A stretch of DNA of 64,000 bases from Parahaliea aestuarii (GCF_008064635.1 NZ_VRYZ01000004.1:62001-126000); one strand, 5' to 3'. Numbered from the stretch's first letter, positions 1-9,091 are shown. A program made the numbers and translations. The notes: generated by a model from the sequence alone, not told the origin.

Positions 1-779
1 AGGGATTTTATCGCGGCGCTGGTGCTGGCCTGCTGGCGGTCGATGGCGATCAGCTGGTACACCGCGTTGGCGAGAAACTCCTTGAGGGATTCTGCCGTCT
101 GCACCACCCGCCGGCCGAGATCCTCGCGCTGGAATTCAATGGCGCTGTCGCCGGCACCGAACTGCACCGGACAGTGGAACACATCCTCCAGTCGCCGGGT
201 GTAGGTCTCACTGCGCATCGGTGCGGCAATACCAACAGACACCAGCTCCAGCGGGTGGCCGGTGAGCCAGCCACACAGGGCGTGCCACACCAGCAGCCCG
301 GAGGCGCGACTTACCGGTTGCAAGAAGCCCTCTCGGTCCCATTGCTCCAGCATCAGTGCCTCGGCGTCGGTGTCGTTGTCAAAGTCGTAGCACAGGCGCG
401 CACAGGCACTGCCGTCGTCCTGCAGGCGAATGCGATAGCCAAGCAGGGGATAGAGCAATTCATCGAAGCGTTCGGCCATCCGCAGCGCCTCCCCCAGAGT
501 GCGCGCGCCGATCAGGCAATGGCACTTGAGTTCAAAGCTTTCGCTGCCGATGCCCGCGCCCCAGGGCAAGGTGCGCTTGACGGTTTGCATCTGTTCCGCC
601 GCCGCCTTGTACAAGCGCGAATACTGCAGGGCCGACAGCGGATAGTCCGGCGGCAGCGATGCCAGGCGACCGGCGACCAGGCCCGCGCGCGCCAGCGGCG
701 TTTCGGTATCCAGGCCCAGGCGTTCAAGATATGCAACCAGGCGGCTGAATTGGTAGGCATTGACGGTAATGTCTTTCAT
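1..779 (-). CDS. AraC-family transcriptional regulator, arabinose-binding-type N-terminal domain (C-terminus cut by window edge)
   Basis: An open frame runs leftward from an ATG (complement of 777-779, MKDITVNAYQF) to the window edge with no stop, giving about 259 residues. The segment IGARTLGEALRMAERFDELL is typical of the N-terminal ligand-sensing domain (Arabinose_bd type) of OruR/ArgR-like AraC regulators. The DNA-binding double helix-turn-helix should lie beyond position 1. The gene is divergent from the SDR at 897, with a 117-base gap, so it probably controls that SDR/PQQ dehydrogenase pair. It resembles the complete regulator at 32434-33432 in domain type. The family is fairly sure; the ligand is unknown. 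Confidence 0.8.
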   Translation of the reverse strand, partial: MKDITVNAYQFSRLVAYLERLGLDTETPLARAGLVAGRLASLPPDYPLSALQYSRLYKAAAEQMQTVKRTLPWGAGIGSESFELKCHCLIGARTLGEALRMAERFDELLYPLLGYRIRLQDDGSACARLCYDFDNDTDAEALMLEQWDREGFLQPVSRASGLLVWHALCGWLTGHPLELVSVGIAAPMRSETYTRRLEDVFHCPVQFGAGDSAIEFQREDLGRRVVQTAESLKEFLANAVYQLIAIDRQQASTSAAIKS

Positions 780-896
780 GGCGTCGGGCACTGGCGGTTT
801 TTGTCTAGTAATCTGGTGTTTGTCGCGCTTGGTCGCATCGGGCGAGAGCGTAGCATAGTGCGCCTTCTCACGCTTTCACCCCAACAGGAGACAGAC

Positions 897-1655
897 ATGG
901 GCCTACTGCAGGGCAAAACAGGTATTGTGACCGGCGCTGGCCAGGGTATCGGGCGGGCCATTGCCCAGTCCTATGCACGGGAAGGTGCCCGGGTGGTAGT
1001 GGCAGACTTCAACGCCGAAGCCGGCGAGGAAACCGTCAGGCTGATCACCAACGCCGGCGGCAGCGCCGTGTTTGTGCACGGCGACGTTAGTGTCGAGGAC
1101 TCGGTGCGCACTATGGTGGAAACCGCCGTCAACACCTATGGCCGCCTGGACATTGCCTGCAACAGCGCCGCCCTCAGCCGCGGCCACGGCCCCATCCACG
1201 AATTCGAGCGGGAGGAATTCGACCGCACGGTGGAGATGTGTTTCACCAACACCTGGCTGTGCATGAAGTACGAAATTCCGGCGATGCTGAAAAACGGCGG
1301 CGGCGCCATCGTCAACATTTCCTCCAACTCCTCCCTCAAGGGCCAGGCCTATAACACGGCCTACGCCGCCGCCAAGGGAGGCGTGAATATTCTCACCAAG
1401 AGCGCCGCCGCCGAGTACGGCGCCCTCGGTGTGCGCATCAACGCGGTATCGCCCGGGGTGATCCGCACCCCCGGGGTGGAAAAGTACTTTCAGGAGCAAC
1501 CCAAAATCGCCGAGGGCCTGAAAAAGGCCGCGGTAATGAATCGACTGGGGGAACCGGAAGAAATCGCCGAGGCGGTCACCTTCTTGAGCTCCGATCGCGC
1601 GTCCTTTATCACCGGCCAGATTCTGTCAGTGGACGGCGGCGGTGCGGTCAAGTAA
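897..1655 (+). CDS. SDR family NAD(P)-dependent oxidoreductase
   Basis: Classical short-chain dehydrogenase of 252 residues. It shows the cofactor motif TGAGQGIG at residues 12-19, an acidic Asp in VVVADF after beta-2 (suggesting NAD preference), and the catalytic Tyr156-x3-Lys160 (YAAAK). It ends in the family-typical ITGQILSVDGG. The usual NNAG motif reads CNSAA. The start is the ATG after AGGAGA (886-891); the frame is open much further upstream, but that stretch is antisense to the AraC gene and is not coding. Its 3' end overlaps the PQQ dehydrogenase start by 14 bases, so the two are probably translationally coupled and may act on successive alcohol/ketone steps. The substrate is unknown. 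Confidence 0.88.
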   Translation: MGLLQGKTGIVTGAGQGIGRAIAQSYAREGARVVVADFNAEAGEETVRLITNAGGSAVFVHGDVSVEDSVRTMVETAVNTYGRLDIACNSAALSRGHGPIHEFEREEFDRTVEMCFTNTWLCMKYEIPAMLKNGGGAIVNISSNSSLKGQAYNTAYAAAKGGVNILTKSAAAEYGALGVRINAVSPGVIRTPGVEKYFQEQPKIAEGLKKAAVMNRLGEPEEIAEAVTFLSSDRASFITGQILSVDGGGAVK

Positions 1656-3765
1656 GGCGCGCCTGCTGGCGCTGCTGCTGGGGGCCGCCCCGGCAGTGGT
1701 CCCGGCAGGTGACTTTGAGCGCTGGCAGCACTACGGCGGCGACCCGGGCAACACCCACTATTCCAGCCTGAGCCAGATCAACCGCGACAACGTGGCGCAA
1801 TTGCAGCCGGCGTGGACCTACCACAGCGCCGGCGGCAAAGCCCTGCCCGCCAGTTCCGAGTTGCAGGTCAATCCGATCGTGGTGGACGGCGTGCTGTTTG
1901 GCCGCAATCCCCTGTACAACGTGTTTGCCGTGGACGCTGCCAGTGGCGCGGTGCGCTGGACCTACGACCCGCCGCTGGAACATGTGGGCCTGTCCAACAT
2001 GCGCGGGCTGACCTACTGGCCCGGCACCGACGACCAGCCCCCGCGTATCCTTTTCACTACCGGCCATTTTCTTATGGCCCTGGATGCCACCACCGGAAAA
2101 ATGATCGACAGCTTTGGTAACCGGGGCCGGGTCGACCTGCGCGAAGGGCTGGGACGCGACCCGGCCCTGGTCAGTATCAACGCCCCCTCCCCCGGAGTGC
2201 TGTTCGAGGACCTGATTATCATGGGCTCGGCGGTAACTGAAACCGCCGGCGCCGCCCCCGGCGACATCCGCGCCTACGATGTCCGCAGCGGCGCACTGGC
2301 GTGGACGTTTCACACCATTCCCCACCCCGGCGAAACCGGCCACGACACCTGGCCCGAAGATGCCTGGAAAACCTTCGGCGGAGCCAATGCCTGGGCCGGT
2401 ATGAGCGTGGATGAACAGCGCGGCGTAGTGTATGTGCCCACCGGTTCGCCGGCACCGGATTTCGACGGTTCGGGCCGCAGCGGCGCCAACCTGTTCGGCA
2501 ACAGCATCATCGCCCTCGACGCGCGCAGCGGCGAGCGCCTGTGGCACTATCAGGCGGTGCACCACGACCTGTGGGACCGCGACCTCAGTTCCGCCCCGAC
2601 CCTGGTGGAAGTCACCCGCAACGGCGAAAAACACCAGTGGCTGGCCCAGGCCAGTAAACAGGGTGTGCTCTACCTGCTGGATCGCGACAGCGGCAAGCCG
2701 GTGTTCCCCATCAGGGAGGTTGCCGTACCCGCCTCAACGGTGCCCGGAGAGCAGGCCTATACCACCCAGCCGCAAGTCACCCTGCCCGAGCCCTTCAGCC
2801 GCCAGCGTATGGGCGTGGAAGACCTCAGTGACATCAACCCCGAAGTCCACTCCCATGTGAAAGCCCTGTGGGAGAAGGCCGAGTCATTCGCCTACCTGCG
2901 CCCACCCGGTCTCAAACCTAGCGTACTGTTTCCCGGCTTCTACGGCGGCGCCAACTGGGGTGGGGGTGCCTTCGATCCGGCCACCAATACCTATTACATC
3001 AACGCCATGGAAGCGCCCCACCTGGTACAGATGGAAGCGGTGGAAGTGAACAAGGGCAGCGAGCTGGGCATGGGGCAGTTCCTGTTTCGCCAGCACTGCA
3101 GCGGCTGTCACGGTGTCAACCTGGAAGGCTTTTACCCCTACGCGCCGGCACTGAAAGACGTGGCTGATCGCCTCGACAAGCGCAGCGCCCATCGCACGGT
3201 GGTCGAAGGCAAGGGCCGCATGATGCCCTTTAGCCACCTCAACCGCCACGAGCGCGATGCCATCGTCGACTACCTGTTTGCCTTCAGCCGTGGCGAAACA
3301 GTGCCGGAGAGCGACGCAGGAACAGAGACCCGCTATGTATTCGCCGGCTACCGCGACTTTGTCGACCAGCGCTTCTACCCTGCAGTCAAGCCGCCCTGGG
3401 GCACACTCACGGCGATCGACCTGGCCAGCGGCCAGCGCCGCTGGCAAATTACGCTGGGTGAGTACGAGCAGCTGACGAAAGAAGGCATCCCGCCCACCGG
3501 TACCCGCAACTACGGCGGACCGGTGGTCACCGCCGGGGGACTATTGATTATCGCCGCCAGTTCGGATGCGAAACTGCGCATCTTCGACAAGCTCAGCGGT
3601 GAACTGCTGTGGAGTTACCCGCTGCCGGCGGCGGGCTACGCCACCCCGGCCACCTATGAAATCGATGGCCGCCAGTACATCGTCATCACCTGCAGTGGCG
3701 GCAAGCTCGGCACACCCACCGGTGACGCCTATATGGCGTTCGCCCTGCCCGGGCATAATCCCTGA
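1642..3765 (+). CDS. PQQ-dependent dehydrogenase with inserted cytochrome c domain
   Basis: Periplasmic quinoprotein of 707 residues starting at a GTG inside the end of the upstream SDR. An N-terminal signal peptide (about 1-23, hydrophobic LLALLLGAAPAVV) precedes DFERWQHYGGDPGNTHYSSL, the classic opening of the glucose/alcohol quinoprotein eight-bladed propeller. Propeller repeats such as VFAVDAASGAVRWTYD and IDLASGQRRWQ recur through the protein. A haem-binding CSGCH occurs at residues 486-490, with a later MMPFS segment that could supply the axial Met. This places a cytochrome c domain between propeller blades, not at the C-terminus. Electrons would pass from substrate through PQQ to haem c. 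The substrate cannot be told from sequence. No PQQ synthesis genes are in the window. Confidence 0.88.
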   Translation: MRSSKARLLALLLGAAPAVVPAGDFERWQHYGGDPGNTHYSSLSQINRDNVAQLQPAWTYHSAGGKALPASSELQVNPIVVDGVLFGRNPLYNVFAVDAASGAVRWTYDPPLEHVGLSNMRGLTYWPGTDDQPPRILFTTGHFLMALDATTGKMIDSFGNRGRVDLREGLGRDPALVSINAPSPGVLFEDLIIMGSAVTETAGAAPGDIRAYDVRSGALAWTFHTIPHPGETGHDTWPEDAWKTFGGANAWAGMSVDEQRGVVYVPTGSPAPDFDGSGRSGANLFGNSIIALDARSGERLWHYQAVHHDLWDRDLSSAPTLVEVTRNGEKHQWLAQASKQGVLYLLDRDSGKPVFPIREVAVPASTVPGEQAYTTQPQVTLPEPFSRQRMGVEDLSDINPEVHSHVKALWEKAESFAYLRPPGLKPSVLFPGFYGGANWGGGAFDPATNTYYINAMEAPHLVQMEAVEVNKGSELGMGQFLFRQHCSGCHGVNLEGFYPYAPALKDVADRLDKRSAHRTVVEGKGRMMPFSHLNRHERDAIVDYLFAFSRGETVPESDAGTETRYVFAGYRDFVDQRFYPAVKPPWGTLTAIDLASGQRRWQITLGEYEQLTKEGIPPTGTRNYGGPVVTAGGLLIIAASSDAKLRIFDKLSGELLWSYPLPAAGYATPATYEIDGRQYIVITCSGGKLGTPTGDAYMAFALPGHNP

Positions 3766-3839
3766 AAAAGCGCTTCGCGGCTGGCAGGCTCACCTGTGTA
3801 CCGCCATAATGTCTGCCAAACACTTGCGGAGCGCCCATC

Positions 3840-4940
3840 ATGCAACCTACAGATGCCAGTCGTACCCCCACCCACCTGATCGACGCGGCTGTACGACTGG
3901 GCTTGCTGTTCATGCTGGCCTGGTTCTCGGCCAAAGTCTTCTCTCCGTTTCTGGGCCTGATGGTCTGGGCCATGGTCCTCGCCATCGCCCTCTATCCCCT
4001 CAACGAGAGGATTGCCCGCTCGCTGGGCTGCTCCGGCGGTCGCGCCGCCACCCTGATGGTGTTGTTCATGGTGTTGCTGCTGGGCACCCCAACCGTGCTG
4101 CTGGGTATTTCCTTCGTCGAACACCTGATGAACATCCACCAGGGCATGACCGCAGGTACGCTGGCCGTGCCGCCGCCTCGGGAGGGCGTGGAGGGCTGGC
4201 CGGTGATCGGGCCAAAGGTCTACGCCGCCTGGAGCGCTGCCTCTGACAACCTGCAGGCCTTCGTCGCCCAGAACCAGGAGCATCTGCGCGAGCTGACCCG
4301 CAACGCCGTCGGCGCCGTGGGCGGGGCCATGACCACAGTACTTTCCTTCATCGCGGCCTTTATTGTCGCCGGCATCATGATGGCCTACGCCCAGCCGGGC
4401 GCCAGCAGCACCAACCGCATCTTCACCCGCATCTGCGGCCCCAAGGTGGGAGCGGAACTGCACGAGCTGTCTGTGCTCACCGTGCGCTCGGTCGCCATTG
4501 GCGTCGTCGGGGTGGCCTTTATCCAGGCCATACTGCTGGGCATCGGTTTCCTGGTGGCCGGTATTCCCGCCGCCGGCATACTGGCGGTGGCGGTGCTGTT
4601 TCTCGGTATCGCCCAGGTGCCGGCGGCACTGGTGGTGGTCCCGGTAGTGGCCTGGATCTGGGTTGCCGGCGACGGCTCCACGGTACTGAACATTGTTGTC
4701 AGCATCTACCTGATCATCGCCGGCCTCGCCGACAATGTCCTCAAACCCCTGTTGCTGGGCCGCGGCCTGACGGTTCCCATGCCAATCATCCTGATCGGCG
4801 CGCTCGGCGGCATGGTCGGTGCGGGGCTTGTCGGCCTGTTTGTGGGCGCGGTTATTCTCGCCGTGTCCTACCAGCTGTTTATGGCCTGGGTGAACGAGGG
4901 CCAACCCGATAGCGGGGGCGGGGAATCCGCCGCGCCGTGA
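3840..4940 (+). CDS. AI-2E family transporter (PerM/UPF0118-type permease)
   Basis: Integral membrane protein of 366 residues with the family layout. Two N-terminal membrane helices (about 17-55) are followed by a third at about 72-90, then a soluble stretch, and a C-terminal block of four or five helices from about 155 onward (FIAAFIVAGIMMAY, GVVGVAFIQAILLGIGFL, LIGALGGMVGAGLVGLFVGAVIL). The family name comes from E. coli TqsA, but most members have other or unknown export roles. Its stop overlaps the start of the outer-membrane channel gene (TGATG), making it the first gene of a five-gene efflux operon. Autoinducer export should not be assumed. Confidence 0.85.
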   Translation: MQPTDASRTPTHLIDAAVRLGLLFMLAWFSAKVFSPFLGLMVWAMVLAIALYPLNERIARSLGCSGGRAATLMVLFMVLLLGTPTVLLGISFVEHLMNIHQGMTAGTLAVPPPREGVEGWPVIGPKVYAAWSAASDNLQAFVAQNQEHLRELTRNAVGAVGGAMTTVLSFIAAFIVAGIMMAYAQPGASSTNRIFTRICGPKVGAELHELSVLTVRSVAIGVVGVAFIQAILLGIGFLVAGIPAAGILAVAVLFLGIAQVPAALVVVPVVAWIWVAGDGSTVLNIVVSIYLIIAGLADNVLKPLLLGRGLTVPMPIILIGALGGMVGAGLVGLFVGAVILAVSYQLFMAWVNEGQPDSGGGESAAP

Positions 4941-6463
4941 TGCCCCGGTATCTGCGTCTGGCCGGCCTCGGCGGTATATTGCTGGCGGCCTGCACGCCGC
5001 TGGGGCCCGAGTTTCGCGAACCGGCGCCCGACTGGCTGGCGCGCTGGCAACCGGCCCTTTACGGCCAGGCACTGCAAACTGATACCCCCGCCGCGCTCAG
5101 CCAGTGGTGGCTGCGCTTTGACGATCCCACCCTGAATACCCTGGTGGAAACCACCCTGCGGGAAAATCCAGGGCTGCGCATTGCCGGCCTGCGCATTCTC
5201 GAGAGTCGCGCCCTGCAGGGTATCGCCAGCGGCGCACAGTACCCCCAGGTACAGCAGATCAATGCATCCGCCGCCTGGGCCCGGCAGGATCACCGCGATG
5301 GTCTGTTCGATCGCAGTGGCGAAGTGCGCAGCGCCGAGGCCTCGTTCGACATCGGCTGGGAAATGGACTTCTGGGGCCGCTATCGACGCGCGGTGGAATC
5401 CGCCGATGCCGCCTACTTCGCCTCGATCACCGCCCAGCGCGATGTCCAGGTGTTGCTGGCGGCCCAGGTCGCCAGCCTCTACTACGGCTACAAAACCACC
5501 CTGCAACGCATCGAGATCGCCCGCCACAATGAGGCCCTGCAAAAGCGCAGTTTCGAGATTACCGAACGGCTGTACAACAGCGGCCAGGATTCCGAGCTGG
5601 ATCTGCAACAGGCCCGCGCCCAGTACCTGGCCACCCGCGCCACTATTCCAGCCCTGCGACAGAGCCTGACGCAACAGCGCAATGCTCTCTGCGCCCTGCT
5701 CGGGCGGCCGCCGGGCGCGTTGCCGGAGCTGGCCGAAGTGAGCAGCGAACTACCCCAAATGGCAGCGCTGGACCTCGACGCCCTTCCCGCGCAGCTTCTC
5801 ACCCAGCGCCCCGACGTGCGCACCGCGGCCTGGCAGGCGGCGGCACAGTCGGCCCAGATCGGTATCGCCGAAGCCGATCTCTATCCCTCGCTGAGCCTGG
5901 TTGGCACTCTGGGCTGGTCCGGCAACAGCCTGGACAGCATCGGGGATGTCAGCACCGTGGCCGGGGGGCCTGCCCTGCGCTGGAATATCTTCAACTACGG
6001 GCGCCTGCGCAATAATGTGCGGGTGCAGGACGCCCGCCTGGAACAGGCGCTGGAAAACTACCGCAATACCGTCCTCGGCGCGGCGCGGGAAATCGACGAC
6101 GCCGCCAGCCAGATCGCCAACACCGCCGAAAGCCAGGTCATACTCGACGAATCGGTGAGCGCCGCCGAGCGCTCCCTGGCCATTGCCACCCGCCGCTACA
6201 GCGAGGGTTACTCCGAGTTTCAGCGGGTACTGGACGCCCAGGCCGCCACCTTCGCCCAGACCGACCGCGCCACAGTCAATCGCGGCAGCCATGTGGCGGC
6301 AGTGATCGGCCTTTACAAGGCCCTCGGCGGTGGCTGGCGCGAGGCCGATATCGAAACCCTGCTGCCACAGGACACCCGCGAGCGAATGCAGGAGCGCAGC
6401 GACTGGGGCGAGCTGCTCGACGCGGAACTGACACCACCCCCCGAACCGGAAAACACACCATGA
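4940..6463 (+). CDS. Outer-membrane efflux lipoprotein (OprM/NodT/TolC family)
   Basis: RND-type outer-membrane factor of about 507 residues. The N-terminus has a lipoprotein signal (LRLAGLGGILLAACTPLG, lipobox LLAAC), so the mature protein should be acylated on Cys. Two repeated outer-membrane efflux domains follow, with marker segments such as WWLRFDDPTLNTLV and, in the second half, RPDVRTAAWQAAAQSAQIGIAEADLYPSLSL. The ATG at 4940 overlaps the previous stop; a GTG at 4937 is an alternative. Its stop overlaps the HlyD start (ATGA). It would form the trimeric exit duct for the HlyD/DUF2955 pump downstream. Confidence 0.92.
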   Translation: MPRYLRLAGLGGILLAACTPLGPEFREPAPDWLARWQPALYGQALQTDTPAALSQWWLRFDDPTLNTLVETTLRENPGLRIAGLRILESRALQGIASGAQYPQVQQINASAAWARQDHRDGLFDRSGEVRSAEASFDIGWEMDFWGRYRRAVESADAAYFASITAQRDVQVLLAAQVASLYYGYKTTLQRIEIARHNEALQKRSFEITERLYNSGQDSELDLQQARAQYLATRATIPALRQSLTQQRNALCALLGRPPGALPELAEVSSELPQMAALDLDALPAQLLTQRPDVRTAAWQAAAQSAQIGIAEADLYPSLSLVGTLGWSGNSLDSIGDVSTVAGGPALRWNIFNYGRLRNNVRVQDARLEQALENYRNTVLGAAREIDDAASQIANTAESQVILDESVSAAERSLAIATRRYSEGYSEFQRVLDAQAATFAQTDRATVNRGSHVAAVIGLYKALGGGWREADIETLLPQDTRERMQERSDWGELLDAELTPPPEPENTP

Positions 6464-7602
6464 ATGACGCGACCGACCCTCAAAGCGCGGACGAGTCCAG
6501 CTCAGCTGAAGCAGCGGCAAGCGCCAGCCGCGCGGTCAATCGCGGTGGCCTGATTCTGCTCGGTCTGATTGTTGCCAGCCTGACCTGGTACCTGATGGCG
6601 GACCGCTTCACCCCCTACACCTCCCAGGCCCGGGTACAGGGTTATGTGGTTGGTGTGGCACCCAAAGTCGCCGGGGTGGTTACCGCGGTGGCAGTGAAAA
6701 ACAACGAGCGGGTGCAGGCCGGCCAGACCCTGTTCACCATCGATCGATCGCAGTACGAAATTGCCCTGCAGAAAGCCCAGTCCGACCTCGATAACGCGCG
6801 CCAGCAGGTCGCCGCCGGTGACGCCGGGGTCAGCCAGGCTGAGGCCAGCCTGACCGCCGCCCTGGCCGGCGAGCGCAAGGCACAGCAGGATTACAGCCGC
6901 CTGAAGCGGCTGCGCAGCGACGACCCGGGCACCATCTCCGAACGGCGGCTGGAAGTATCCTCCGCCAACCTGGACCAGGCCCGTGCCCAGGTGGCGGCCG
7001 CTCGCGCCCAGGTACAGGCCGCTATCGAGAAAAAAGGCGGTGCCTCCGAGGCCGGCAACACCCTGTTACAGACCGCGCGAACCGGTGTGGAGAAGGCTCA
7101 GCTCGATCTCGACAACACCAGCGTGGTGGCCCAGTCCGACGGCGTAATTACCGACCTGCGAGCCGAGGTGGGCCAATTCGCCGGCACCGGCAGTCCGGTA
7201 CTGACCCTGGTGGCAATCGAGGACGTGTGGATCAATGTGGAATACACCGAGAACAACCTCGGCCACCTGGCGGCAGGCACCCCTGTGGAAATACTGCTCG
7301 ACGCCCTGCCCGGCCAGGTACTGCAAGGCAGGGTGCGGAATATCGGCGTCGGTATCAGTGCCAGCAGCCCAGCGCCCCCCGGCTCACTGCCCAAGATCCA
7401 GAACGATCGCGACTGGCTGCGCCAGGCGCAGCGTTTTCCAGTACAGGTGGAATTTGTAAAGCCGGTACCGTCCGAGGTCATCCGCCAGTTGCGAATCGGC
7501 GGCCAGGCGTCAGTGATCGCCTATAGCGAAGGGCACCCCGTCCTCGAGCTGCTGGGGCGCTTTTACATCCGCCTGCTGAGCTACCTCTCCTACGCCTACT
7601 GA
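6460..7602 (+). CDS. HlyD/EmrA-family periplasmic adaptor subunit
   Basis: Membrane fusion protein of 380 residues. A short Ser/Ala-rich cytoplasmic leader is followed by one membrane helix (about 30-48, GLILLGLIVASLTWYLM). Next come the lipoyl-like half motif (QARVQGYVVGVAPKVAGVVTAV), a long Ala/Gln-rich coiled-coil hairpin (about 100-210), the second lipoyl half and a beta-barrel domain. The architecture matches EmrA/AaeA adaptors. It overlaps both neighbours by 3-4 bases or less, which ties it to the OMF upstream and the DUF2955 protein downstream as one tripartite pump. Confidence 0.92.
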   Translation: MNDATDPQSADESSSAEAAASASRAVNRGGLILLGLIVASLTWYLMADRFTPYTSQARVQGYVVGVAPKVAGVVTAVAVKNNERVQAGQTLFTIDRSQYEIALQKAQSDLDNARQQVAAGDAGVSQAEASLTAALAGERKAQQDYSRLKRLRSDDPGTISERRLEVSSANLDQARAQVAAARAQVQAAIEKKGGASEAGNTLLQTARTGVEKAQLDLDNTSVVAQSDGVITDLRAEVGQFAGTGSPVLTLVAIEDVWINVEYTENNLGHLAAGTPVEILLDALPGQVLQGRVRNIGVGISASSPAPPGSLPKIQNDRDWLRQAQRFPVQVEFVKPVPSEVIRQLRIGGQASVIAYSEGHPVLELLGRFYIRLLSYLSYAY

Positions 7603-8657
7603 TGGCTACCGGGTCGCGCCTTCCTCTCGCCGCCCGCCGCAGCTTCCGGCTGGCCACGGCGGCGGCACTCGCAGTGGCAGCGGCCTACGGCCTGGCGATG
7701 CCTATACCGTTTATCGCGCCGCTGCTGGCGGTAATTCTGGGCGCCAGTGCCAAGCCGCCTCCCGGTCCGAAGCAATTGCTGGTGCTGCTGATCGTACTGA
7801 TGGTAACGCTGGGTATTGGCGTGGTACTCGGGCCCCTGCTGCAAATGGCGCCGGTGTCGGCCCTGCTGCTAATCACCGCTGGCCTCTACCTCAGTCAGCG
7901 CCTGGCCGTGGTCGGCGGCAAGGATGGGCCAGCCACTCTGCTGGCCTTCGGCTTTACCATCATCCCCGCGGCCAGTACCGCCAGCCAGGCACTGGCCGCG
8001 GCACTGATTGGCGCGCTGTTGATCGGCACTGTGTTTGCCGTCATCAGCCTGTGGCTGGCCTACGCCCTGTTTCCGGAGGATGACAGCCAACTCGCGCCGG
8101 CATCCACCGCCCGGGTAGTCGACGACGGCCACTGGCTGGCCCTGCGCGCCACCCTGGTGGTAATGCCTGCCTTCCTGCTGACCCTGACCAACCCCGCGAC
8201 CTACCTGCCGCTCACCGTAAAGAGCATCCTGCTCGGGCGGGAGGCCAGCGATAGCAGCCTGCGCAATGCGGCGCGGGAGATGATCGGCGCTACAGCGCTC
8301 GGCGGACTCTGTGCCATCGCCCTGTGGGCCTGCCTCAGCCTGGCGGTGGAACTGTGGTTCTTCAGCGCCTGGGTGCTGTTGTTTGCACTGTGGTTGCTGG
8401 CGCCCGCCTACGGCGCCCGCAGCAGCCGCTTTGCCCCGGGATTCTGGATCAACAGCCTGACCACAATGATGATTCTGCTGGGCGCGGCGGTGCAGGACAG
8501 CGCCAACGGCAAGGACGTCTACCAGGCCTTCGCGGTGCGCATGGCACTGTTCCTGGCGGTGGCGGCCTACGCCGTGCTTGCCCACAACCTGCTGCAACGG
8601 TGGCGCGAGCGACGGCTCTCTTCCCCAACCCCATCAAAGGAGCTGCAAACGTGCTGA
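7602..8657 (+). CDS. DUF2955 (FUSC/AaeB-like) inner-membrane protein
   Basis: Membrane protein of 351 residues. Hydrophobic helices fill two blocks (about 18-150 and 180-340) separated by a short charged linker. This duplicated layout, and the N-terminal segment RSFRLATAAALAVAAAYGL, are typical of the DUF2955 family, a relative of the FUSC/AaeB aromatic-acid exporter membrane domains. By position, directly after HlyD and an OMF, it is the likely inner-membrane transport component of the pump. It is shorter than AaeB because it lacks the large cytoplasmic domains. Its start overlaps the HlyD stop (TGATG). The substrate is unknown; small aromatic acids are a guess by analogy. Confidence 0.82.
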   Translation: MATGSRLPLAARRSFRLATAAALAVAAAYGLAMPIPFIAPLLAVILGASAKPPPGPKQLLVLLIVLMVTLGIGVVLGPLLQMAPVSALLLITAGLYLSQRLAVVGGKDGPATLLAFGFTIIPAASTASQALAAALIGALLIGTVFAVISLWLAYALFPEDDSQLAPASTARVVDDGHWLALRATLVVMPAFLLTLTNPATYLPLTVKSILLGREASDSSLRNAAREMIGATALGGLCAIALWACLSLAVELWFFSAWVLLFALWLLAPAYGARSSRFAPGFWINSLTTMMILLGAAVQDSANGKDVYQAFAVRMALFLAVAAYAVLAHNLLQRWRERRLSSPTPSKELQTC

Positions 8658-9091
8658 TGAACTTCGCGCTCGGCATGGCCACCATGGCCATTTGCCTTAT
8701 TCTCCAGTGCCTGCTGCTGGTTGCTGCCCTGCGCTATTACAGCGGCCACTGGCAGGAAATCCCCTCGCTTTTCCTCGGCGGCCTGCGCCTGGTCACCGGC
8801 GTTATGCTGGTGTTGATTGTCGGGAATATCGTACAGGTGAGTATCTGGGCAGTGCTGTTCTACCTGCTCGGGGAATTCGACACCCTGCAGCTGGCCCTGT
8901 ACCACTCGGGTGTCAACTTTGCGACGCTGGGCTACGGCGATATCGTGATGTCGGAACAACACCGCATCCTGGGCCCGCTGGAGGCGATTCACGGTGCGCT
9001 GATGATCGGCGTGTCCACCGCGGCCCTGTCGCGGGCCTTCGGCGAAACACTGCGGGTGAAGACCAGTCCCGATGCGGCGCATCGGGACTGA
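8657..9091 (+). CDS. Small two-TM potassium-channel-like protein (Ion_trans_2 type)
   Basis: Protein of 144 residues with several hydrophobic helices (about 4-27, 36-60, 62-76) and a re-entrant pore segment (HSGVNFATLGYGDIVM) carrying TLGYGD, which matches the K+ selectivity filter T(V/L)GYGD. A final helix follows (about 108-122). There is no recognisable cytoplasmic regulatory (TrkA/RCK) domain. The ATG overlaps the DUF2955 stop (TGATG); an in-frame GTG six bases earlier is possible. Its place as last gene of an efflux operon is unusual. It may dissipate or balance charge during transport, but this is inference. The channel fold is well supported by the filter. Confidence 0.78.
   Translation: MNFALGMATMAICLILQCLLLVAALRYYSGHWQEIPSLFLGGLRLVTGVMLVLIVGNIVQVSIWAVLFYLLGEFDTLQLALYHSGVNFATLGYGDIVMSEQHRILGPLEAIHGALMIGVSTAALSRAFGETLRVKTSPDAAHRD

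Noticed and set aside
174-896. Extension of the first SDR upstream by about 240 codons
   Set aside because: The conserved SDR N-terminus and AGGAGA ribosome site fix the start at 897. The extension is antisense to the AraC regulator.
3840-4940. Quorum-sensing (autoinducer-2) export
   Set aside because: The AI-2E family name is historical; most members are not AI-2 exporters and no luxS or lsr genes are present.
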